Assembly: GCA_022793995.1 (NCBI GenBank)
Contig: JAAWDY010000007.1
Location: forward strand, 1-45,395
DNA from: Coprococcus sp.
GTDB taxonomy: Bacteria; Bacillota; Clostridia; Lachnospirales; Lachnospiraceae
Length of the DNA: 45,395 nucleotides
Direction of reading: 5' to 3'
Translations under genes and position numbers: made by a program
In this document: one piece after another, positions 15,575 to 23,100 of the stretch
How the letters are laid out: each line of letters begins with the position of its first letter
Position numbering within the stretch: the stretch's first letter is position 1
The notes under the pieces: model-generated
The model's input: only the letters and a program-made list of their open reading frames with translations
The model's database searches: none
What the model was told of the DNA's origin: nothing

Positions 15575-17068
15575 CTATTTTTCTTCACGTAATGATTTTA
15601 CCAGCGCTACGCAGGCGAACAGCATAATAAAAATGAATGGAAACGCAGCCGCAATCGAAATCGTCTGCAACGGCTTTAGTCCGCCTGCAATCAGTAATCC
15701 TACTGCCATCAAAGACTGCACAATCCCCCATATGATTTTTCTGCTGTTCGGAGGATTCAGACTGCCTTTTGAAGACAGCATGGAAAGTACAAAGGTTCCC
15801 GAATTTGCCGAAGTGATAAAAAACGTACACAGAAGGATCAGCGAGATCATCGACAAAACGGATCCTAATGGGTATTTCTGTAACACGATAAATAGTCCTG
15901 TCTCCGGGACTGCTGCCGCCTGCGCAAGAATTTCCTGCGAAACCACCCCCGTCTCTCCAAGGTGGATGCCAAGCGTCCCGAAGATCGCAAACCATACGAG
16001 GGAACCCAGGCTCGGCGCCAGCACGACTCCGAGAATGAATTCCCGGATCGTTCTTCCCTTGGAGATCCTGGCGATAAAGACTCCCACGAACGGAGCCCAG
16101 GCAATCCACCAGGCCCAGTAGAATACCCGCCACTTCAGCGTCCATGAATTATCGCCAAAAGGAGCGATCGCAAGACTGTCTGAGATTACACTGCTAATAT
16201 ACTGTCCGATTCCGTTGACAAACGAGTGAATCATTTCTATTTTCGGTCCAACCAGCACCACCGCGACCATCAGCGCCAGGGCAATATACAGGTTTGCGTC
16301 CGAAATCAGCTTGATGCCTTTCTCAAGCCCTGATACCGACGACCAGATATAGATGACCGTAATAACCGCAATGACTGTAATTTGGATCAGGAGCGTGACC
16401 GGCACGCCAAACAGATAATTCAGCCCGCTGTTGATCTGCAGGACGCCCAATCCCAGGGAAGTCACGACGCAGGCTACGGTGGCAAATACCGCCAGGATGT
16501 CGACCAGTTTTCCGACAGGGCCGTTCACGCCTTTTTCCCCGATCAATGGCTCGAAAATCGTACTGATCAAACCTGGTTTATTTTTTCGGAACTGAAAATA
16601 AGCGAGCGCCAGGCCGATAATCGCGTAATTCGCCCAAGGATGGATTCCCCAGTGCATGAAGCTCGCTCTCATGGCAAACTCGGCCGACGCTGCTGACGAG
16701 CTCTCGATCCCCGCCGCAGGACTGATATAATGGGAAAGTGGTTCCGCCACGCCCCAGAATACAAGGCCGACTCCCATGCCCGCCCCGAAGAGCATGGCAA
16801 ACCACGACACCGTCGAATATTCTGGTCTGGAATCATCCGGCCCTAAGCGGAGCTTCCCCCATCTGCTTGCGGCAATGACGATCATGTATCCCACGAATGC
16901 AAGCATGATAACCATGTACAGCCACGCAAAATTATTTGTCAGGAACGCGTAGACCCCGTCCGATACCACCGTAAAATTTTCATTTCCCAGCACTGCCCAG
17001 GCGGCGATGCCGCCTGTTAGTATCAAAGATACAATAAATACTATATTTAAATCTTTCCTTTTCTCCAT
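15575..17068 (-). CDS. BCCT-family transporter (betaine/carnitine/choline)
   Basis: The 497-residue protein has the twelve-helix BCCT layout with the family motifs FAMLFGAGMGVGLVFWGVAE (helix 3), MRASFMHWGIHPWANYAI, and the substrate-box region VFYWAWWIAWAPFVGVFIAR. It should import a trimethylammonium compound such as glycine betaine with a sodium or proton gradient. It follows grdH by 30 bp in an operon with the reductase B-component genes, so supply of betaine for reduction is the natural role. Choline or carnitine import cannot be ruled out. Confidence 0.92.
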   Translation of the reverse strand: MEKRKDLNIVFIVSLILTGGIAAWAVLGNENFTVVSDGVYAFLTNNFAWLYMVIMLAFVGYMIVIAASRWGKLRLGPDDSRPEYSTVSWFAMLFGAGMGVGLVFWGVAEPLSHYISPAAGIESSSAASAEFAMRASFMHWGIHPWANYAIIGLALAYFQFRKNKPGLISTIFEPLIGEKGVNGPVGKLVDILAVFATVACVVTSLGLGVLQINSGLNYLFGVPVTLLIQITVIAVITVIYIWSSVSGLEKGIKLISDANLYIALALMVAVVLVGPKIEMIHSFVNGIGQYISSVISDSLAIAPFGDNSWTLKWRVFYWAWWIAWAPFVGVFIARISKGRTIREFILGVVLAPSLGSLVWFAIFGTLGIHLGETGVVSQEILAQAAAVPETGLFIVLQKYPLGSVLSMISLILLCTFFITSANSGTFVLSMLSSKGSLNPPNSRKIIWGIVQSLMAVGLLIAGGLKPLQTISIAAAFPFIFIMLFACVALVKSLREEK

Positions 17069-17098
17069 ATAATCATATCCCCGCTGTAAATCTATGCA

Positions 17099-18403
17099 CT
17101 ATACGCGGAATACAGTTTGTTCATTGATGTCTGTCGCCAGACTCTCCAGCGCTACCTTTGTCCTGTGATAACGCAGCTTCCACTGTTCTTCTTTTGTCGT
17201 GGACGGATCTCCCAAAGGATAGGGTATGGATATCGTCGGAACAATCCTGTTGGAACCAACCGTCTTCGCCACCGGAATCAGGTTACACATCTGCACAATC
17301 GGGAACCCTGCTTTCTCGATCTCTTTCACCATCGTTGCGCCGCAACGTGTGCAGGTGCCTCATGTGGAGACCATGATACATGCGTCGACCTGATCTTCCT
17401 CCAGATACGGCACGATCTCGCGCGCCATTCTCCGCGCCTCCGCTTCCGTCGTCCCCGTCCCTACGGTTGTGTAGAAATACGGGTGCAGTCTCCCGAAAAA
17501 TCCTTCCTTTTCCAATACCTTAAGCGCGTCCACAGGTGTGATGACGTTCGGGTCCGCATCCGCTGCCGCCGGGTCAAATCCTGCGTGGATTGTCTTATAT
17601 TCCCCGCCTTTTAAAGCCGTTGTATCTGCAATATCGTATCTCCCCCACCGCGTGGCGGAAGCCGACTGGATTCGGTCCGGGTTGTCGACTGGAACGATAC
17701 CCCCTGTGTTCAGAAGCGCGATCTTCGCCTTTGTCAGATCTTTTACAGCAGGCGCGATCGGCACACGGTCCAATTTCGGAATCGGAAGTTCTGTCTCAAA
17801 CGGCAGCCCGTTCAATTTTTTCACCAGCATGTCGACCATACGCTCCGATGCAGGTTTCTTGTCTTTAAGCCAGACCATATGCCGGATCCCTCTCGGGAAA
17901 TATCCATCCTCAGAAGCGCTTCCGACCGGGAGTCCGTCGAGAATTTTATTTGCCACATTTACCATAGCTGTCACGTCTTTTCTCATCTTTGAAGCGATAT
18001 TTCCTCCCTGCAGGATATACATCTCTTTTTTAAACATATCCACGCCGGGATTCTCCTCGTTCATGGACGTCACGACCGGAACATGGAATTCCTCTTTCAC
18101 CGCCTTGCAGATCGTCCCGCAGGCTACTCCATAGCGCCCCGCCTGAAAAGCCGGGCCTGCAAGGAAGATGTCGAATTCTTTATCCTTAAGCATACCAAGT
18201 ATCGTCTCTACCGCGGCGTCCGTATTCGTTCCCATATAGTTGTCGCCACAGATGACCGTATGTGTGATCTCGGCATGCAGTGTCTTGGCAAACTGCAGGG
18301 CAGGTCCGATATGTTCTTCATGAATCTCCGGTTCGATACCGGCCTTATCCTCTCCCCCAATCTGTCCGAAAAACTGGTTGATATATAAAATCGCTTTCTT
18401 CAT
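17099..18403 (-). CDS. grdH: Betaine/glycine reductase component B selenoprotein subunit (GrdH/GrdB type)
   Basis: The gene encodes 434 residues when the in-frame UGA at 17360-17362 is read as selenocysteine 348. The frame before it (MKKAILYINQFFGQIGGEDK, then CGDNYMGTN, GRYGVACG and GGIVPVDNPDR) and after it (GTCTRCGATMVKEIEKAGFP, then MCNLIPVAKTVG and NRIVPTISIPYPLGDP) is one continuous GrdB/GrdF/GrdH protein. The Sec sits in the family's STUGTCTRC motif. In the B component this residue activates the substrate, from which acetyl is passed to component A. A GGGAGGG ribosome site supports the ATG at 18403; the open frame to 18544 overlaps grdI. The betaine form is favoured by the BCCT gene next door, but sequence alone does not exclude glycine or sarcosine. 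Confidence 0.93.
17333..17347 (-). promoter_or_regulatory. SECIS-like hairpin after the Sec codon of grdH
   Basis: Thirteen nucleotides after the UGA the mRNA holds CGUUGC-GGC-GCAACG, a perfect 6-bp stem with a three-base loop. Bacterial selenocysteine insertion needs a hairpin at about this distance within the coding sequence. The fold is seen; SelB binding is inferred. Confidence 0.65.
17360..17362 (-). other. Selenocysteine codon (UGA)
   Basis: The in-frame TGA sits between VST and GTCTRC, where the GrdB-type family carries selenocysteine. Coding homology continues for 86 residues after it, so it is not a normal stop. Confidence 0.92.
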
Positions 18404-18417
18404 CTCTTTCCCTCCCG

Positions 18418-19743
18418 TTAAAATTCTTTCATTGTTTTCGGGGACCACCCGCATACCTGATCGCCGCAGAACATAGAATTGTTCTCCATGATGATCGAAC
18501 CGTCTTCCCTGACGGAAGGTCCAAGCACCTCGTCGTGCGCCCATCCCCCGGAAAGACCGTCCCGCGCCAGCGCCTCTAATTCTCCGAGAACTGTCTCCAT
18601 GGGAGGAAGTTCGATCATCTCCGATACATTACCGCAGGATACGATCGCGTCGCATTTCTCATCCAAGGTGACGAGCGGCTGCGACTGTCCGTCACGCCCG
18701 GTGCATTCATTCGTAATCCCCACGGTCTTGATGCCCGCATCCTCCAGCGCTACAATACATCCCACAAAGTCCGCATCCGGGTTGCCGTATCCTTCTTCCG
18801 CCACGACCGCCCCGTCCGCTCCCAGAAGCGTCGCGATCTGCGCAACAAAGATCGCCGCTCTTTCTTTCTGTTCCAGCGCTACGTTCAGATTGGAGGTAAT
18901 CACACCAAGAAAGTTGATTGTCTTCCCATGCTCCCTGTATAAAGCCTTAATATTCGGACAGTTCTGCATATCGTAGGTGGACCATTTTGAGGACACCGGC
19001 ATAAAACTCCCGGAAACAATCGCGCCGTCCAGTATTTCATTCGGATGCATGACAGTCGGCACCATATGGTTCGTATCCCATCCATACACAAGATCGTTGT
19101 ATCCCATCTCCTCCATCTGCGACTGCGGCTGCATCACATAGACGACGGACGGAAGCTTTTCCGTCTCCGGATCACGCCGGATTATGGATTCCAGTTCATA
19201 GATCTCCGTTTCCTCTGGAGTCAGTCCTCTAAGGCAGGAGCCGATCCATTCCGCCAGCCTGTGCCCTGCCCTTCTTAATGCGTCGTTTTTCTTCTGCTGC
19301 TCATAACGCTCAAACTCCTCATTGGTATCCGCGACCAAGACGATATTGTTCAAACCGCCAAAATAGGTATACTTCTGGCCCTCTCCGCTCATGTCGATCA
19401 CACCGTCCTGGAAACCGCCCCAGTGGCGGCCCGCCACCAGGACGCTGCAGTTTTTCAGGGCATATGTAACGCCGCTTCCGGCTTTCGCAAGATCGCCTGT
19501 ATATCCCGGGAATATGCTTCTCCCGTCAAGGCGCGCCCTCGGCTCGATGGCCTCTTTCACCGGACAGATCCGGATCCGATCTCCAGGCTTTGCGATATAA
19601 AGCTCCGCTTCCGTGATCCGTCTATCCTCCCGGATAAAATCCAAGGCTTTCTCTTTATTGACCGTTAGAATACCGTTCTTGAAAGAAAGACTTTCCCCAA
19701 AAACAATATCCTTCACATAGAAATTGCCTATCTCCAATCTCAT
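18418..19743 (-). CDS. grdI: Glycine/sarcosine/betaine reductase component B proprotein (GrdI/GrdE type)
   Basis: The 441-residue protein matches the proprotein subunit of reductase component B (MRLEIGNFYVKDIVFGE, GRHWGGFQDGVIDMSG, FGGLNNIVLVAD, GYGNPDADFVGC, TNECTGRDGQSQPLV). Family members are cut at an Asn-Cys or Xaa-Cys bond to form a subunit with an N-terminal pyruvoyl group that binds the amine substrate. N261-C262 is at about the right place for the known site; C347 in NECTG is the other conserved candidate. An AGGAGG ribosome site precedes the ATG. It is the first gene of the operon, 15 bp before grdH. Genes for GrdA, GrdC and GrdD are not in the window and must be elsewhere if the pathway works. 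Confidence 0.9.
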   Translation of the reverse strand: MRLEIGNFYVKDIVFGESLSFKNGILTVNKEKALDFIREDRRITEAELYIAKPGDRIRICPVKEAIEPRARLDGRSIFPGYTGDLAKAGSGVTYALKNCSVLVAGRHWGGFQDGVIDMSGEGQKYTYFGGLNNIVLVADTNEEFERYEQQKKNDALRRAGHRLAEWIGSCLRGLTPEETEIYELESIIRRDPETEKLPSVVYVMQPQSQMEEMGYNDLVYGWDTNHMVPTVMHPNEILDGAIVSGSFMPVSSKWSTYDMQNCPNIKALYREHGKTINFLGVITSNLNVALEQKERAAIFVAQIATLLGADGAVVAEEGYGNPDADFVGCIVALEDAGIKTVGITNECTGRDGQSQPLVTLDEKCDAIVSCGNVSEMIELPPMETVLGELEALARDGLSGGWAHDEVLGPSVREDGSIIMENNSMFCGDQVCGWSPKTMKEF

Positions 19744-19800
19744 TTCCTTTTTCCTCCTTTTTTACAATCGAAAAATTTTCGGCGAATCCAAAATGTTTTT

Positions 19801-19820
19801 TAACTAAGCGCGCTTATTTA
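19801..19820. promoter_or_regulatory. 20-bp operator-like palindrome at the grdI transcription start
   Basis: TAACTAAGCGCGCTTATTTA has nine of ten base pairs symmetric, with a perfect 12-bp core. It covers about +1 to +20 of the predicted grdI transcript, the classic place for a repressor site. The divergent TetR regulator encoded from 20016 is the obvious candidate to bind it. Confidence 0.6.
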
Positions 19821-19826
19821 TAAACA

Positions 19827-19855
19827 AAAATATCACTTCCCCATAATATTGTCAA
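19827..19855 (-). promoter_or_regulatory. Promoter of the grdI-grdH-BCCT operon
   Basis: On the minus strand a perfect TTGACA, a 17-bp spacer and TATTTT are present. The predicted start lies at about 19820, giving an 75-80 nt leader that ends in an AGGAGG ribosome site. Confidence 0.65.
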
Positions 19856-20015
19856 TATTTATATGCAAATCCGATTTATCACAATTTTTTATAAATCAAT
19901 TTTTCAATAAATACTTTTTTTCCCTCTCCACTTTTCTATTTTTTAGAATTGTGGTATTATGATGCCAGGGTCAAAATCCATAACACGATTGTTTCTAAAG
20001 AAAGTATGATTTGAT

Positions 20016-20678
20016 ATGCCAAAAGAAATCAACGAAGCCAGAAAAAAACAGAATATGATTAACTTCATCCACGCCACACAGCAGTTGATGGAAACAGAAG
20101 GTATCGATAACGTCTCGATCCGAAAGATCGGGACAAAGACGAATTTCCATAATTCGACCATTTACCTGTATTTTGAGGATCTGGACCAGCTCGTCATGCT
20201 CGCTTCCGTGAAATACTTTACGGAATACAGCCACGCACTGATGCTGCATGGACAGAAATACACTCCTCCCAATGAGAATTTTATTGATATTTGGAGTCTT
20301 TTTATTGATGCCACACTAAAAAAACCAAAGATCTTTTATAATTTCTTCTTTGGCGCAAAAAGTGATCATCTGCGAGATTTCCTCATCCGCTATTATGAGA
20401 TTTTCCCGGAGGAACGGCATTTGCTGCCGGAAGCACTGGAGACAATGTACTATGGGGATAATATCACGTACCGCTGCCTCGAACCCCTACGTTCCCTGGT
20501 CGAAGCGGAAAATTTCGTACAAAAAGAAAACCTAACGCTCATCAATGAGATCATCGTCAGCTTTTTCAAATATAAATTAGAGCAGAAATGTCATGACCTG
20601 ACATTGGATAATTTGCAGATCAAACAGGAAATCTTAAATGCCATATGTCATGTGACCGGTATTTTGCCCGTCTCATGA
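20016..20678 (+). CDS. TetR-family transcriptional regulator
   Basis: The 220-residue protein has an N-terminal TetR HTH (FIHATQQLMETEGIDNVSIR, KIGTKTNFHNSTIYLYFEDL) and an all-helical ligand domain with unusual aromatic content (FYNFFFGAKSDHLRDFLIRY). It is transcribed away from grdI across a 272-bp AT-rich gap, so it probably controls the grd operon, its own gene, or both. A TGGTATTAT extended -10 element lies at 19952-19960. The ribosome site is weak. A bidirectional terminator directly follows the gene. Confidence 0.9.
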   Translation: MPKEINEARKKQNMINFIHATQQLMETEGIDNVSIRKIGTKTNFHNSTIYLYFEDLDQLVMLASVKYFTEYSHALMLHGQKYTPPNENFIDIWSLFIDATLKKPKIFYNFFFGAKSDHLRDFLIRYYEIFPEERHLLPEALETMYYGDNITYRCLEPLRSLVEAENFVQKENLTLINEIIVSFFKYKLEQKCHDLTLDNLQIKQEILNAICHVTGILPVS

Positions 20679-20680
20679 AA

Positions 20681-20724
20681 AAAATTCCGCCCATGCTTTC
20701 ATTCCCGTGCATGAGCGGAATTTT
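20681..20724. terminator. Bidirectional terminator between TetR and hybrid kinase genes
   Basis: AAAATTCCGC-C-CATGC and GCATG-A-GCGGAATTTT form a long stem with A and T tracts on both sides. It can therefore end the plus-strand TetR transcript and the minus-strand kinase transcript that converge here. Confidence 0.85.
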
Positions 20725-22947
20725 CTAATTTGGTCTTATATACTGTGCCAAAATTTGGATCAAGTTCTCCCCATCAATCGGTTTGGCTATGTGGGCGTTC
20801 ATTCCGGCCTCCAGGCAACGGCGCCGGTCCTCATCATAAGCATTCGCCGTCATCGCAATGATGGGAATTGTTTCTGCATCTTCTCTCTTTAAAGCCCGAA
20901 TAGCCCGGGTCGCAGACAGCCCGTCCATTACTGGCATCATAACGTCCATCAAAATACCGTCAAAGAATCCAGGCTCACTGTCCGCAAACATCTTCAACGC
21001 CTCCTGCCCGTTTGTGGCAGGCAGCGTCTCAATCCCTTCGTCCTCTAGGATATATTGGGCGATTTCCATATTCAGCTCATTATCCTCGGCCAAAAGAATA
21101 CATATTCCTTCCATATTCACTTTATGCTGCTCTACTTCTTTGCTTTCCTCATGTTCCCAATGAATCTCGGCCGGAAGTTCCACACGGAAGCGGCTTCCTT
21201 CGTTCAGCCGGCTCTCTACCCGAATGGTTCCTCCCATTAAATCGATAAACTGCTTTGTGATCGCCATCCCCAGCCCCGTACCTTTATATGTACTCCTTGT
21301 ACCGTCGTCTTCCTGGGCGAACGGCTCGAATATCCGGGGAAGGAATTCCGGCTTCATCCCGATCCCGGTATCTTCTATTTCCAGATAGTAGCGGACAATA
21401 TTTTCCTCTGCACAAATCTCCCCGGCGCGGAAATATATTTTTCCCCCATCCAAAGTGAACTTCACGGCATTCCCCAGAATGTTGATAAGAACCTGGCGCA
21501 AGTGAAGTTCGTCGCCCAATACATAGGGATGCGACATCTCCTCAAACTCTTCCACCAGCTCCACATCCCGCCCCTGGATCTGTCCTCCAACGATAGCCGC
21601 ACAATGGCTGATAACCTGCCGTATATCCATAGGTTCCCGGCTGATCTTCGTCTTGCCGCTTTCGATCCGGGACATATCCAGCACATCATTAATCAAACTC
21701 AAGAGATGTCCGGAAGAACCTTCGATCTTTCTTAAACAGTCCAGAATCTTATCCGGATTGTCCATATTTTTCAGCGCAATATCCGTCATTCCCATGATAC
21801 CGTTGATCGGAGTACGGATGTCGTGGGACATATGGGAAAGGAAATTACTCTTTGCAGTGCTCGCCGCGTTAGCCGCGTCGGCAGCTTCCTTAAGAAGACG
21901 ATTTGCCTCCTTCTGACGCTCAATGATAAGCTGGTCTCCCCGCTTGGCAATGAAAAAGAAGGTGAGCAGGGCCAGCATTAACACGACTAACGCCGCGATC
22001 GCAGAAACATAGACCACCGCAGTGTTAATAAACGCCGTCGTCCCAGCAGCCAGTACTTTTGTTGGAACAAAGGTTAGAACAGTCCAGTCTGTTCCTCTCA
22101 CAGGAGATACCGCCACAAAATACGGTTCCTCCCCATAATGAAATTCATACCCCGCCTTGCTCCTTTTTGCCGTCTTTTCCCGCAGGTCCTCCAGTGTCCC
22201 GCCATGGATAAAGGGATATTTCTCCAAAGCGGATAAGAGATTATAATCGTCGATAAACCCCCCGGCGCACAGATGCCGGTAGAGCCTGCGCCCGTTCTGA
22301 TTAATCACATAGACATGGCTCTCCCCGTCAAAAATATCCTCGTCAAAATTCTCCTGAAAGATTACGATATCCACCGCCACGCCTACATGGGTAATCACTC
22401 CTTCTCCCGCGTCCAGCGGCGTATCCAGTTGTTTTATAAAAAGAAGATAGGATTCATCGTCTCCCCTGTAGTCCAGAGACGTTACAATCTCCTGGCTCTT
22501 CTTCCCGTTCGACAGAATCGCCGAATCCCTCCAGTGGCTATTCACGCCGTCCGAAGTGTAGAGCCGGGCGCTGCTATCAAACGCAACCAATACGCTTTGC
22601 TCTAATTCAAGACTTGCTTGAATCTCCTCCAGACAATCAGAAATATCCTCCCTCTCCTTGATGTCTTCGCGGGCTAAGATGTTCTCCGCCGCTTCTGAAA
22701 ACCGTCTATATTGATTGACTTCGGATTCGATGACCCGTGTTCCTTGCTCAGATATTTCGACAAAGTGGGAACATCTCTCTTGAAACAATGTGCCGTCTAA
22801 ATACTGATAAAAAGTGTAAGTACCAGCTGCGGCCAAAGTAATCAACAGTACTACGGACAGCAAAAACAAAGCCTGCTTCTGTCTTTTTTGCTTTTGCGCC
22901 AGCTGTTCTTCCAATCCTTTTTCTTCTGGCTGATCTAAAGAAACCAT
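20725..22947 (-). CDS. Hybrid sensor histidine kinase/response regulator
   Basis: The 740-residue protein has a cytosolic lead, a first membrane helix at about 27-48, an extracytoplasmic sensor of about 250 residues (Cache-like), a second helix near 305-335, then HisKA with the phosphoacceptor in SHMSHDIRTPINGIMGM, HATPase_c (NILGNAVKFT, DTGIGM, GTGLGMAI) and a C-terminal receiver with DGILMDVMMPVMDG. It ends in the receiver, with no HPt or output domain, so the phosphate must go to a separate protein. A GAGGAGACGAGG purine stretch precedes the ATG. It is flanked by a clear promoter and a terminator, so it is a single-gene unit. The signal is unknown. Confidence 0.92.
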   Translation of the reverse strand: MVSLDQPEEKGLEEQLAQKQKRQKQALFLLSVVLLITLAAAGTYTFYQYLDGTLFQERCSHFVEISEQGTRVIESEVNQYRRFSEAAENILAREDIKEREDISDCLEEIQASLELEQSVLVAFDSSARLYTSDGVNSHWRDSAILSNGKKSQEIVTSLDYRGDDESYLLFIKQLDTPLDAGEGVITHVGVAVDIVIFQENFDEDIFDGESHVYVINQNGRRLYRHLCAGGFIDDYNLLSALEKYPFIHGGTLEDLREKTAKRSKAGYEFHYGEEPYFVAVSPVRGTDWTVLTFVPTKVLAAGTTAFINTAVVYVSAIAALVVLMLALLTFFFIAKRGDQLIIERQKEANRLLKEAADAANAASTAKSNFLSHMSHDIRTPINGIMGMTDIALKNMDNPDKILDCLRKIEGSSGHLLSLINDVLDMSRIESGKTKISREPMDIRQVISHCAAIVGGQIQGRDVELVEEFEEMSHPYVLGDELHLRQVLINILGNAVKFTLDGGKIYFRAGEICAEENIVRYYLEIEDTGIGMKPEFLPRIFEPFAQEDDGTRSTYKGTGLGMAITKQFIDLMGGTIRVESRLNEGSRFRVELPAEIHWEHEESKEVEQHKVNMEGICILLAEDNELNMEIAQYILEDEGIETLPATNGQEALKMFADSEPGFFDGILMDVMMPVMDGLSATRAIRALKREDAETIPIIAMTANAYDEDRRRCLEAGMNAHIAKPIDGENLIQILAQYIRPN

Positions 22948-23030
22948 AGCCTCGTCTCCTCTTGTTTTCTATTACCGCACAGGGGTAGCTCGCACTAGCT
23001 TCATGTAGTACCTCACCAAGTGCTCCTATT

Positions 23031-23059
23031 ATTCTACAATGCTATTCAAGAGAAGTCAA
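23031..23059 (-). promoter_or_regulatory. Promoter of the hybrid kinase gene
   Basis: TTGACT and TAGAAT separated by 17 bp are found on the minus strand, each with five of six consensus bases. It lies about 85 bp before the kinase start codon. Confidence 0.6.
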
Positions 23060-23100
23060 TAATCAGGCGTGTGCGCAAGTTCAGTATACGGTTCGCATTT

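Noticed and set aside
17099..17359. The frame after the TGA in grdH as a separate small gene, or grdH as a pseudogene
   Set aside because: The TGA lies at the family selenocysteine position and homology continues in the same frame.
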